64,000 nt of DNA from Kitasatospora paranensis (GTDB taxonomy: Bacteria > Actinomycetota > Actinomycetes > Streptomycetales > Streptomycetaceae): positions 1,116,001 to 1,180,000 of the forward strand of contig NZ_BAABKV010000001.1 in NCBI RefSeq assembly GCF_039544005.1, in the 5' to 3' direction. The number at the start of each line of letters is the position of its first letter. The stretch's first letter is position 1. The notes under the pieces were generated by a model that made no database searches, had not been told where the DNA came from, and saw nothing but the letters and a program-made list of their open reading frames with translations. Below are positions 1 to 8,160 of the stretch, in pieces. Position numbers and translations under genes: made by a program.

Positions 1-26
1 GTGATCCGGCAGGTGGGCCGCGGTGT

Positions 27-830
27 TCATGGGGCTCCCATCGCAGTAACGGAGTTGGTGCCGCCGTCGCTCCAGCACCCGCGCTCGGCGAGAACGTCCC
101 GCAGGACGTCTATGCGATCGGCCATGATGCCATCCACGCCGAGGTCGAGGAGAGCCCTGATCCGTGCGGGATCGTCCACCGTCCAGACGTGCACCTGCAG
201 ACCGAGGCGGTGGGCGGCGCGGACGAAGGCCCGGTCGACGACCCGCACGCCCCGGTGCCGTTCCGGCACCTGCGCGCACACCCCGGCGAACGCCGCCCTG
301 CGCCCGCTCAGCACCGGCCCGGCCAACGAGAGCAGCCGCAGTCGGGCCACCTCGCGCGGGCCGAGCGAGGTGGCGAGGCGGGAGCCGGCGCCGGCACGGA
401 CTGCGGCGAGGCGGCTGTCCGAGAAACCGCCGACGCAGACCCGGTCCCAGGCGTTGGTCCGGCGGATCGCCTCGACGAGCGGCCCGACGGCCGGCGCCGC
501 CTTGACGTCGACGTTGAAGCGGGCACCGGGGAACGCGTCGAGCAGGTCCTCCAGCAGCGGTACGGGCTCGGTGCCACCGATCCGGGCCCGGCCGACGGTC
601 TCCCAGGTCAGGTCGGCCACGGCCCCGGTCCGGTCGGTGACCCGGTCGAGGCGGGAGTCGTGGAATGCCACGAGCACACCGTCACGCGTGGCGTGCACGT
701 CCGTCTCCAGGTAGCGGTACCCCAGGGCGACGGCAGCCGCGAAGGCGGCGAACGAGTTCTCGGGATGGCCGAGGTCACCGCCCCGGTGCGCGAAGGCGAG
801 CGGCCCGGGTTGGTCGAGGAAGGGGTGCAT
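27..830 (-). CDS. Glycerophosphodiester phosphodiesterase
   Basis: A 267-residue GDPD-fold enzyme expected to hydrolyse glycerophosphodiesters to sn-glycerol 3-phosphate and an alcohol. Family hallmarks are in order: FAHRGG near residue 13, ETDVHATRDG near 42, VAFHD near 53, and DGIMADR near the C-terminus, giving the metal and catalytic His/Glu/Asp set. No signal peptide is seen, so it is probably cytoplasmic. The ATG at 830 follows GGAGGACGAC, a good ribosome site. The upstream DNA (920-952) carries a 33-bp element nearly identical to one at the TetR/flavoenzyme locus at 51.4 kb, suggesting shared control. Length is normal for the family. Confidence 0.93.
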   Translation of the reverse strand: MHPFLDQPGPLAFAHRGGDLGHPENSFAAFAAAVALGYRYLETDVHATRDGVLVAFHDSRLDRVTDRTGAVADLTWETVGRARIGGTEPVPLLEDLLDAFPGARFNVDVKAAPAVGPLVEAIRRTNAWDRVCVGGFSDSRLAAVRAGAGSRLATSLGPREVARLRLLSLAGPVLSGRRAAFAGVCAQVPERHRGVRVVDRAFVRAAHRLGLQVHVWTVDDPARIRALLDLGVDGIMADRIDVLRDVLAERGCWSDGGTNSVTAMGAP

Positions 831-919
831 GTCGTCCTCCGCGTCGCAGGGCGTGGTACCGGACGGGCCTGCGGGGCCGGTCGGTGCTGCCCACTCCGAC
901 GGCGTCTCGGACTGCGCAC

Positions 920-952
920 GTTACAGCATGACGCATTGTGTCAAGCAGTAAC
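920..952 (-). promoter_or_regulatory. Probable TetR operator, copy A
   Basis: Read on the minus strand this 33-bp element is GTTACTGCTTGAC, a 7-base spacer, then GTCATGCTGTAAC. The two 13-bp arms are inverted repeats matching at 11 of 13 positions. It is 29/33 identical to 51438-51470 and lies 90 bp upstream of the glycerophosphodiesterase start. Function as an operator is inferred from the palindrome, its position and the second copy overlapping a tetR start codon. Confidence 0.75.
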
Positions 953-1048
953 GTGCGGAGGCCGAGCCGGGATCGGGAGCGGACCTTGTCGACCGGCGTC
1001 AGGAGGCCGGCGCCGCACCGCGCTTGCTCCTCGGGGAACGGGGGCCGC

Positions 1049-1416
1049 TCACTTCGGGGGTGGGCTGTCCCAGCTGTAGAGGTCTGGCATGTTGTGCCGT
1101 CCGCCGGAGTTCTGGTTCTTGATCTGCGCGTCGGCCGTGTAGGACGTCCCGTCGTCGAAGACCACCGAACAGCGCAGGTGGGCGGTGTCACCGCGCGTCG
1201 TGCCGTGGACGTGCGGGGTGCAGGACACCGAGGTGACCGGTCGGCGGTCCACATCGGTCAGGTGCGACTTCATCGCGTTCTGCAGGTCGACGTAGGCGTC
1301 CGTGTTCGGCCCGCACCCGGCCGCACCCCCGCGACGACGGCCGTCAGCACGAGGAGCCCCGCTCCTCGCCGGAACACGCCCGCACCACACAGCCCACGAA
1401 GTCGGGCCATCCTCAT
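1049..1416 (-). CDS. Small secreted lipoprotein, DUF4333-like (frame broken once)
   Basis: Begins at ATG 1416 after a CAGGAG ribosome site with a basic, hydrophobic signal (MRMARLRGLCGAG then LLVLTAVVAG) that runs out of frame near 1326-1330. Adding one G to the G-run there joins it to a lipobox-like AAGC followed by the mature part. The mature part has two cysteines (SVSCTP and HLRCSV) spaced about 19 apart and a GTSYTADAQIK strand, resembling DUF4333-type cell-envelope lipoproteins. About 122 residues after repair. Function unknown. The break is one of many single-base losses in this window. Confidence 0.7.
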
Positions 1417-1429
1417 CGGCAGGACTCCT

Positions 1430-1460
1430 GATCGGTCGGTCGAATGATCGGTCGGTCGAA
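1430..1460. repeat. Tandem 15-bp repeat upstream of lipoprotein gene
   Basis: GATCGGTCGGTCGAA occurs twice, at 1430-1444 and 1446-1460, separated by one T. It lies immediately upstream of the lipoprotein start at 1416, where promoter or operator elements are expected. A paired repressor site is possible; nothing else shows its role. Confidence 0.6.
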
Positions 1461-1608
1461 GAGCCCCGAGCGTAGCGGGGACGTCAACCGGCCTTCGCCG
1501 CAGCCGAGGGGCTCGGCCCCTCTCCGCCGTGCGGCATCGTCCTTCCCCCTGCCGACCCTCATGCGCGGCCCGCTCGCGGCCATCCGGGCCGACGGCAATG
1601 ATGGGTGG

Positions 1609-2514
1609 ATGCGACGGGATCTCGTTGTGGTGGGCGCGCCGAGCAGCGCAGGCAGCTACGCACCCGGCCAGGAGGCGGCGCCGGGCGTGCTGCGTGAGCT
1701 GGGCCTGATCGATCGCCTGCGGGCGGCGGGCCGCCGGGTCCGGGACGCCGGGGACGGGCCGCTGCACGTGTGGGCGCCGGACCCGCAGCACCCGCGGGCC
1801 CAGAACCTCGATGCAGTGGTCCGATCCGTCCGGGCGGTCGCCGACCATGTCGCCGGGGCCCTGGAGGAGGACGCGGACGTCCTGGTCATCGGCGGCAACT
1901 GCACCGTCGCACTGGGCCTGATGTCAGCGCTCACGGCACACGAACCGGACGCCGGCCTGCTCTACCTCGACCGGCACTTCGATCTCAACACACCCGCGAG
2001 CACCCGCGAGGGCGCCTTCGACTGGATGGGGCTCGCCCACGGACTGGACCTGCCCGGGGCCGCGGAGCCGCTGACGGCCGCCTTCGGGCGCCGCCCGCTG
2101 CTCACCCCGGACCGGCTCCACCTCCTCGGCATCGACCCCGAGGCCGCCACCTCCTGGGAACGCGAGCAGGCAGAACGCCTGGGCCTGCGCTGGGGCTCGA
2201 ACACCGACCTCGCCGAGGCGCCGGGCGCCGAGGTGACGCGGGCTCTCGGTACGCTCCCGCCCGGTCCCCTGGCCGTGCACCTCGACGTCGACGTCCTGGA
2301 CTTCACCGACGCGCCGCTCGCCGAGAGCACGGACGGCCGCAACGTCGGCCCCACCCTCGACGCCGTGTCCGAGGCACTGGACACCGCCTGCCGGGACCCG
2401 CGCTTCCGAGCGCTCTCGATCGGCGAGCTCAACCCTTCCCGCGCCGCCGGATACCCCGCCGTCCTCGACCGGTTCCTCGCGAGCGTTCAGCACGCCCTGC
2501 GCGCGACCCCGTGA
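1609..2514 (+). CDS. Arginase/agmatinase-family protein
   Basis: A 301-residue ureohydrolase-fold protein starting at ATG 1609 (MRRDLVVVGAPSS), the point where homology begins; earlier in-frame ATGs lie in non-homologous sequence. The metal-binding blocks are present: DRHFDLNTP near residue 120 (the DxHxD block) and HLDVDVLD near 223 (the DxDxxD block). The first block reads GGNC near residue 94 rather than GGDH, so one manganese ligand of true arginases is replaced. Substrate is therefore uncertain. It stands alone, followed by a convergent flavodoxin-like gene. Confidence 0.85.
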   Translation: MRRDLVVVGAPSSAGSYAPGQEAAPGVLRELGLIDRLRAAGRRVRDAGDGPLHVWAPDPQHPRAQNLDAVVRSVRAVADHVAGALEEDADVLVIGGNCTVALGLMSALTAHEPDAGLLYLDRHFDLNTPASTREGAFDWMGLAHGLDLPGAAEPLTAAFGRRPLLTPDRLHLLGIDPEAATSWEREQAERLGLRWGSNTDLAEAPGAEVTRALGTLPPGPLAVHLDVDVLDFTDAPLAESTDGRNVGPTLDAVSEALDTACRDPRFRALSIGELNPSRAAGYPAVLDRFLASVQHALRATP

Positions 2515-2565
2515 ACCGCGGTCGTGAGCGCCGGCGGACCTACCGGCTCAGGCGTGTCCGCGTCC

Positions 2566-3287
2566 TCAGCGGTGCTCGGGGTTCTCGAAGTCGAAGCGGC
2601 AGCCGGCGTCCCACTCGGAGCGCTGGTTGCCGTGGGCGGGACGCCGCCGGCGTCCTTGAGCATCCGGGCGAGGTGGAGCAGGTTCCAGGTCATGAAGGTG
2701 GTGTTGCGGTTGGTGAACTCGTTCTCCGGGCCACCGGAGCCCGGGTCCAGGTAGGACGGGCCGGGGCCCGCCTCGCCGATCCAGCCCGCGTCGGCCTGCG
2801 GCGGGATCGTGTAGCCGAGGTGCTGCAGGCTGTAGAGGACGTTCATCGCGCAGTGCTTGATGCCGTCCTCGTTGCCGGTGATCAGGCAGCCGCCGACCCG
2901 GCCGTAGTAGGCGTACTGCCCACGCTCGTTGAGGATCGACGAGCAGGCGTAGAGGCGCTCGATCACGTGCTTGGTGACCGAGCCGTTGTCCCCCAGCCAG
3001 ATCGGGCCGGCCACGACGAGGATGTCCGCCGCCATCACCTGGCTGTAGAGGACGGGCCACTCGTCGGTCTCCCAGCCGTGCTCGGTCATGTCGGGCCAGA
3101 CGCCGGTGGCCAGGTCGTGGTCCACGGCCCGGACGACGTCCACGGCGACGCCCTGGCGCTCCATGATCGCGCGGCTGACGTCGATCAGTCCCTGGGTGTG
3201 GCTCCGCTCCGGCGACCGCTTGAGGGTGCAGTTCAGGAAGATCGCCCGGAGGTCGTCGTAGCGGGGGCCCGCGTCCTGGTTGCTCAT
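2566..3287 (-). CDS. Flavodoxin/NADPH-dependent FMN reductase-like protein (frame broken once)
   Basis: Starts at ATG 3287 and encodes a flavodoxin-like fold: a first strand AIFLNCTLKRSP, a T-rich phosphate loop region SHTQGL, and the VVAGPIWLGDNGSV segment typical of FMN-reductase relatives. The frame ends wrongly near 2640. Adding one C in the CCC run there gives the C-terminal block PAHGNQRSEWDAGC and a stop at 2566, an end I recognise from actinobacterial relatives. About 240 residues. Redox partner unknown; it may act as a quinone or flavin reductase. It is followed on the other strand by glutathione peroxidase, which could suggest oxidative-stress context. Confidence 0.82.
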
Positions 3288-3469
3288 GCCGGTCAGGACA
3301 GCACAGCCGACCGGCGCGGGCCAGCACCCTGCGCCGATCGGGTGGCTCCCGCGCGCCGCCTCTCCCTTCGATCTGCACCCGTTCCGACCTCGGGGAACAT
3401 CGCGGGGCAGGCCCGCGTTGACGGCTGCGGAGCACCAGAAGCCTCTGCCGCCCCCGAAGGGACCCTCCG

Positions 3470-3958
3470 TTGAGCCTGTACGACATCCCCCTGCGCACCC
3501 TGTCCGGCGAGCCGACGTCGCTCGGCGACCACAAGGGCAAGGCCCTGCTGCTGGTCAATGTGGCCTCGAAGTGCGGCCTGACCCCGCAGTACGCCGGTCT
3601 GGAGCGCCTCCAGGAGCGCTACGCGGCCCGCGGCTTCACCGTGCTCGGCTTCCCCTGCAACCAGTTCATGGGCCAGGAGCCGGGTACGGCCGAGGAGATC
3701 CAGACCTTCTGTTCCACCACCTACGGCGTCTCCTTCCCGCTCTTCGAGAAGATCGACGTGAACGGTGACGACCGGCACCCGCTGTACCAGCGGCTGACCG
3801 AAACCGCCGATGCCGAGGGCACCGCGGGCGACGTGCAGTGGAACTTCGAGAAGTTCCTGGTCGCCCCCGACGGCTCCGTGGTGGGCCGCTTCCGTCCGCG
3901 CACCGAGCCGGAGGCCGACGAGATCGTCGCCGCCGTCGAGGCGCAACTGCCGGCCTGA
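3470..3958 (+). CDS. Glutathione peroxidase-family thiol peroxidase
   Basis: A 162-residue GPx-fold peroxidase reducing hydroperoxides, in actinomycetes probably using thioredoxin or mycothiol-linked donors rather than glutathione (inference). Hallmarks: NVASKCGLTPQY with the peroxidatic Cys near residue 36, the GFPCNQF block with Gln and a second Cys, and WNFEKFLVAPDG with the conserved Trp/Asn. The start is TTG at 3470, preceded by GAAGGGA at good spacing; there is no in-frame ATG nearby. Ends before a strong hairpin. Confidence 0.93.
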   Translation: MSLYDIPLRTLSGEPTSLGDHKGKALLLVNVASKCGLTPQYAGLERLQERYAARGFTVLGFPCNQFMGQEPGTAEEIQTFCSTTYGVSFPLFEKIDVNGDDRHPLYQRLTETADAEGTAGDVQWNFEKFLVAPDGSVVGRFRPRTEPEADEIVAAVEAQLPA

Positions 3959-3986
3959 CCCGTCCGGCGCCGCTCCGGTGGCCACC

Positions 3987-4023
3987 GCACGCCGGCCGCA
4001 CCCCCGGGGTGCGGCCGGCGTGC
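3987..4023. terminator. Bidirectional terminator hairpin
   Basis: A perfect 17-bp stem (3987-4003 with 4007-4023) closes on a 3-base loop, between the convergent peroxidase and nuclease genes. No T-tract follows, as is usual in high-G+C actinomycetes. Confidence 0.8.
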
Positions 4024-4036
4024 TGCGTGTCGGGCG

Positions 4037-4681
4037 TCAGCAGCCGTTCAGGACACTGCTGAGCTTCGACTTCTCGGCGCTGTCGACCGCGAGACCGTAG
4101 TAGTACTTCACCTGCACCCAGGCGCGGACGTAGGTGCACTGGTAGGAGGCCTGCGGCAGCCGGGTGGTCGGGTCCTGGTCGCCCTTGGAGCGGTTCGAGC
4201 TGGCGGAGACGGCCAGCAGCTGCGGACGGGTGACATCGTTGGCGAAGGCCTGGCGCTGGGCGGTCGTCCACGCCCACGCGCCCGAGCGCCACGCCTCGGC
4301 GAGCGGCACCAGGTGGTCGATGTCGAAGCTGGAGGCACTGGTGGTGGTGACGCCGTCGTACGGGGAGGACCAGTTGCCGCTGGTGGCGGTACAGGCGGAG
4401 TCGACGACGACGTTGGTGCCGTCCCGCTTGATGATCGTCTCGCGGGTGTTGCAGGTGCCCGAGATGGTGATCCAGGGCGGGAACAGGCTGCGGTCGTAGG
4501 TCGAGGTGTGGGAGTCGGCCGCGACGGTCAGCGAGGCCAGGTAGGTCTTGGCCGTCGCGGCGGAGACCGGGGTGGGCAGGGCGGCCTCGGCCGTACCGGC
4601 GCCGGTGAGCAGGGCGGTCGCAGCGATCGCGGTGGCGCCGAGGGTGGCGGCGGCACGGCGCAGCGGACGTATCCAGGGCAT
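4037..4681 (-). CDS. Secreted HNH-family endonuclease (DUF1524-like)
   Basis: A 214-residue exported nuclease. The ATG at 4681 is chosen because the GGAG ribosome site would lie inside any longer reading. A signal peptide covers residues 1 to about 34 (basic PLRRAAA, hydrophobic core, AEA cut site). The His-Asn metal-finger core is DIDHLVPLAEAW near residue 121 and NRSKGDQDP near 162, the DUF1524/HNH arrangement also found in GmrSD C-terminal domains. Two cysteines near the ends of the domain could form a disulfide. Likely degrades extracellular DNA for nutrient recovery. Confidence 0.88.
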   Translation of the reverse strand: MPWIRPLRRAAATLGATAIAATALLTGAGTAEAALPTPVSAATAKTYLASLTVAADSHTSTYDRSLFPPWITISGTCNTRETIIKRDGTNVVVDSACTATSGNWSSPYDGVTTTSASSFDIDHLVPLAEAWRSGAWAWTTAQRQAFANDVTRPQLLAVSASSNRSKGDQDPTTRLPQASYQCTYVRAWVQVKYYYGLAVDSAEKSKLSSVLNGC

Positions 4682-5142
4682 GCGTGACTCCAAGGGGTGC
4701 GGGAAGCGCGGGACCGCCCGGGCGGCATACGGCCCGGACGGTCAACCAGCATGGGGGCCGGGGAGTTTACGCGGGTAGACCCGGGAGGTTAATTCTTTGC
4801 GGGGCCCGCCCGCGGCTTGCGCACACCGGCGGCGCGGAGCGGCCACAGATCGCCGTCGCCGGTTCGCCGGGGACGGAGTTGAAGCACCGTCAGCGACGAC
4901 GGAACGTCACCGGCCCAGGGTGTCGATGGCCTCGATCTGCCACCGTCCGCGGCCGGAGCCCTCTGCACCGGCCCGGGAAATCGTGTACGGGCGGTGCTGC
5001 GCCGGATGCCGCTCGTGGTCCATCTTCGTTGAACCACCGAGGAATTGACCGCACGCGGTCGCCCCCCCCCCGCGCGGGGTCGGGCCGCTCCGCGGCGAGC
5101 CCGCCGCCATCCGCGGCCCGAACTACCCAGTCTGCTCAAGGA
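4682..5142. other. Intergenic region with no recognisable gene
   Basis: Holds the upstream DNA of the nuclease gene and a run of ten C at 5062-5071 just before the decayed regulator. Homology to the regulator begins at about 5123 (PSLLKEM) without a clear start codon. Nothing else is supported. Confidence 0.6.
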
Positions 5143-5794
5143 GATGGCCACCGAGATCGTCGCCGCGATCCCCGAGTACCGGGAGCTGCTCGACGGCCCG
5201 AACGCCCGGCTGATCAGAATGGGCATCAAGCAGAACGTCGCCACCTTCGTCGACCTCGCCGCCCCGACCGCGACCACCGCCCTGCGCGACGACATGTACC
5301 GCCGCTTCGGCCGCTTCGAGGCCTACGAGGGCCGCAGCCTGGACATGCTGCAGGACGCATACCGGCCCGGCTGCCAGGTCGCCCTGCGCCGGGCCCGGCA
5401 CCTGCTCGCGACCGAGACCGGCGTCGCCCCCGAGCGCTCGATCGCGCACTGCGACGACCATCTCGTGCGGCTCTGGCTCCTCGGCGACCCCACTCTCGTC
5501 CGCCGGATGACCAGCCGGTACCTCTCCGCGCCGGCCGGGATGACGCCGATCCAGCACCACCGGCTGACCGACACCCTGCGGGTCTGGCCCACCACCCGCG
5601 GCACGGCCGCGGAGATCGCCCGGATCCTCGGCGTGCACCCGTAGACCGTCCGCTACCGCATGCGACTGCTCGAACGCATCTTCGGTCCGCAACTCTCTTA
5701 CCCGGAGAGCCGGTTCGCCACCGAGGTGGCGCTGCGCGCGCTGCACCTGGCCCGCTCCGAGCGCTCCCGGAAGGACGACGCCGCAGGTCCGTGA
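5143..5794 (+). pseudogene. Decayed PucR-type helix-turn-helix regulator
   Basis: Reads as a PucR-family regulator: an N-terminal part (EIVAAIPEYRELLDG, then FGRFEAYEG) and a C-terminal HTH (GTAAEIARILGVHP then TVRYRMRLLERI). Three defects are visible. A TAG at 5642-5644 sits exactly where the HTH normally has Gln (HPQTVRYR). The middle of the protein is missing, the text jumping from CQVALRRA to RHLLATETG, so it encodes about 215 residues instead of roughly 400. No convincing start with ribosome site is present. Unlike the frame breaks elsewhere in the window, a nonsense codon plus internal loss argues for genuine decay. Confidence 0.8.
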
Positions 5795-5827
5795 TGTGCC
5801 GCCGCCGCCCGCCGGAGGCGGAAGGGA

Positions 5828-5842
5828 CTGACGGAGCGTCAG
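5828..5842. promoter_or_regulatory. Inverted repeat CTGACG-GAG-CGTCAG upstream of adenylation gene
   Basis: Perfect 6-bp arms with a 3-base spacer, between the decayed regulator and the adenylation gene. The core TGACG-N3-CGTCA also occurs at 6249-6261 inside that gene and at 40365-40379 upstream of the SepF-like gene. Could be an operator for an unknown regulator. Confidence 0.45.
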
Positions 5843-5972
5843 TAAAAGGTCCCGATGCGGTGACAGGTGTGCAACTACCCCGACTCCCCCGCTCGTCACT
5901 CAGCCGTACTGCCTGCACACTGTCAGTACGGGCGGGCGCGGGGGCGCACCGCCACGACGGAGGGGTGGCCCG

Positions 5973-8160
5973 ATGCAGGGGAGGCACAGACCGTCCACGG
6001 CCTGTTCGAGCGGCTGGCGGCGCTCGCGCCGGACGCACCGGCCGTGGTCTGTGGTGGAGTACGGCTCAGTTACGGGGAGTTGGACGCCCGGGCGAACCGG
6101 CTCGCGCGCCACCTGAACCGGCTCGGCCTGGGGCCGGGCAGGCTCGCCGCCATCGCACTCGGCCGCGACACCGAACTCGTCGTCGCCGTCCTCGCCGTGC
6201 TCAAGACGGGCGCCGCCTACCTGCCGGTCGAGCCCTCCGGACCTGATCTGACGGTCCGTCATGCCATGGCGGCGGCCCGGCCCTCGGTGATCGTCACCGA
6301 GGAGGCGCACCGGGTGCGGCTGGCCGACTGCGGCGAGCGGGCGGTGCTCTGTCTGGACACCGCCGCCGCGGAGACGGCCGCCGAGGACAGCGCTCCGCTC
6401 GACGTCGTGCTGCCCCCGGACGCCGCGGCCTGCCTCTTCACCACCTCCGGGTCGACCGGGCTGCCCAAGGCCACTCTGGTCGAACACCGCAACCTGCTGC
6501 ACTCGCACCGCGGTTGGTGCGAGGTGTACGGGCTGACCGCAGCCGACCGGTTCCTCCAGACGGCCACCCTGGAGTTCGACGTGTTCACCGCCGACGTCGT
6601 CCGCGCGCTGTGCACCGGCGGCACCCTGGTGCTGGCCCGCCGCAACTTCACCCTCGACCGGACGGCCGAACTCTCCGAACTCCACCGGCTGGTGCTGGAC
6701 GAGCGGATCACCGTCATGGAGACCAACGTGCACACCGCCAGGCGGCTGCTCGACCATCTGCAGCCCCGCGGCCTGGAGCTCGGCGGCCTGCGGCTGCTCA
6801 CGGTGGGCGCCGAGAAGTGGTACCTCGACGAACACCTGCGCCTGCAGGGCTACCTCGGCCCCGGTGTCCGGGTGATCAACGTCTACGGGGTCGCCGAAGC
6901 CGCCGTCGACAGCACCTACTTCGACCCGGCCACGCTGGGGGACGTCCCCGAGCACCCGGAGCGGATCTCGCTGATCGGCGTCCCGTTCCCCGGGAACCGG
7001 GTCCACCTGCTGGATGCGGCCGGCCGGCCCGTCCCGGACGGCGTGCCGGGCGAGATCTGCCTGGCCGGCCCGGGAGTCGGGCCCGGATACCCCGCGCTGC
7101 CCGACCTGACGGCGGCCCGCTTCACCCCCACCGACCTCGACCCGGACGGCCGCCTCTACCGGACGGGCGACCTCGGTCGCCTGCGCCCCGACGGCGTCCT
7201 GGAGTACATCGGCCGGGCGGGGAGCGCCGGCGCGCCCGGGACACAGGCGGGCGAGGGCGACACCGAGTCGGCCGAGGTGACCGCGGCCCGCGTCGAGGCG
7301 GTGCTGCGCGGTCACCCCGAGGTCCGCGAGTGCGCGGTCAACGCCGTCACCGCACCGCCCGACGGACGGCGCGGCGGACGGCGCGGCGGACGGCACCGCG
7401 CACCCGTCGCCCACCTGGTCGCCTATCTGGTCGGCGCCGACGGCGCCGCCCCGAGGCCGCGGCCGTCCGCGCCTACCTCGCGGAACGGCTGCCCGAGCCG
7501 CTGCTCCCGGACGCGGTCGTCCCGCTGCCGTCGCTCCCCCGCACCCGGGCCGGCAAGGTCGACCGCGGTGCACTGCCGCTGCCGGCCCCGCGTGACGCGG
7601 CGGACGGGCCGCCCCGGCCCGGCAAGACGGCCCCGCCCTCCGGAAAGGGCGGCGGCGGACGGGCCGCCGGAGCCACGCAGGGTGCCGGCGGCTGCGTCTG
7701 GGTCGCGGTCACCCTGCTGGTCACCGTGCTGGCGAGCGCTTTCACCGACACCCTCTGGCCCGGCTCCACCGACCTCGGCCCGGTGCCGGAGCCGTGGGCG
7801 TCGATGTTCGAGGGGCTCTACCTGATCGAGGTGGTGGCGTTCGGCTTCGGCGTGACGTTCCTGGTCCTGGGCGGCCCGCTGATGGCCCGCCAGGGCCGCG
7901 GGCCGGTGGTCACCGGGCTCGCCCGGGTCGCCGTCGCCTGGCTGCTGGCGGCCTGGTGGCCGCAGGACAACGCCTACCGGGTGTCCCGGCCGCACGACTG
8001 GCCCGCGCAGGCCGGGCTGGTCTACGGCTACAACGTCACCCTGATCGTGGCGGCGCTGGTGGTGCTGGTGTTCCTGGCCCGCCGACCGGTGCGGGCCACC
8101 GGCCCCGACGGCCCCGCGGCCAAGGCCGGCCGGCCGGGAGCGGCAGCAGCGAAGCGCTGA
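5973..8160 (+). CDS. NRPS-type adenylation domain fused to a C-terminal membrane domain (frame broken twice)
   Basis: An adenylate-forming enzyme of the NRPS A-domain type, about 729 residues after repair. Core motifs are clear: FTTSGSTGLPKATL near 157, NVYGVAEA, YRTGDLGR near 396, and RAGKVDRGAL near 527 with the catalytic lysine. No carrier or condensation domain follows. Instead a Pro/Gly linker leads to about four membrane spans (from VWVAVTLLVTVL near 577). The best start is ATG 5973, seven bases after GGAGGGG; it joins the domain only if one G is added to the run at 5977-5980. A second missing C lies near 7455. Otherwise a GTG at 5867 would be the start. The activated amino or carboxylic acid is unknown; the ATP-grasp gene converging on it is a plausible partner. 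Confidence 0.8.

Noticed and set aside
5062..5071. Run of ten C as a possible phase-variation tract
   Set aside because: It lies before a regulator that is already a pseudogene, and run length cannot be trusted in a sequence with many homopolymer errors.
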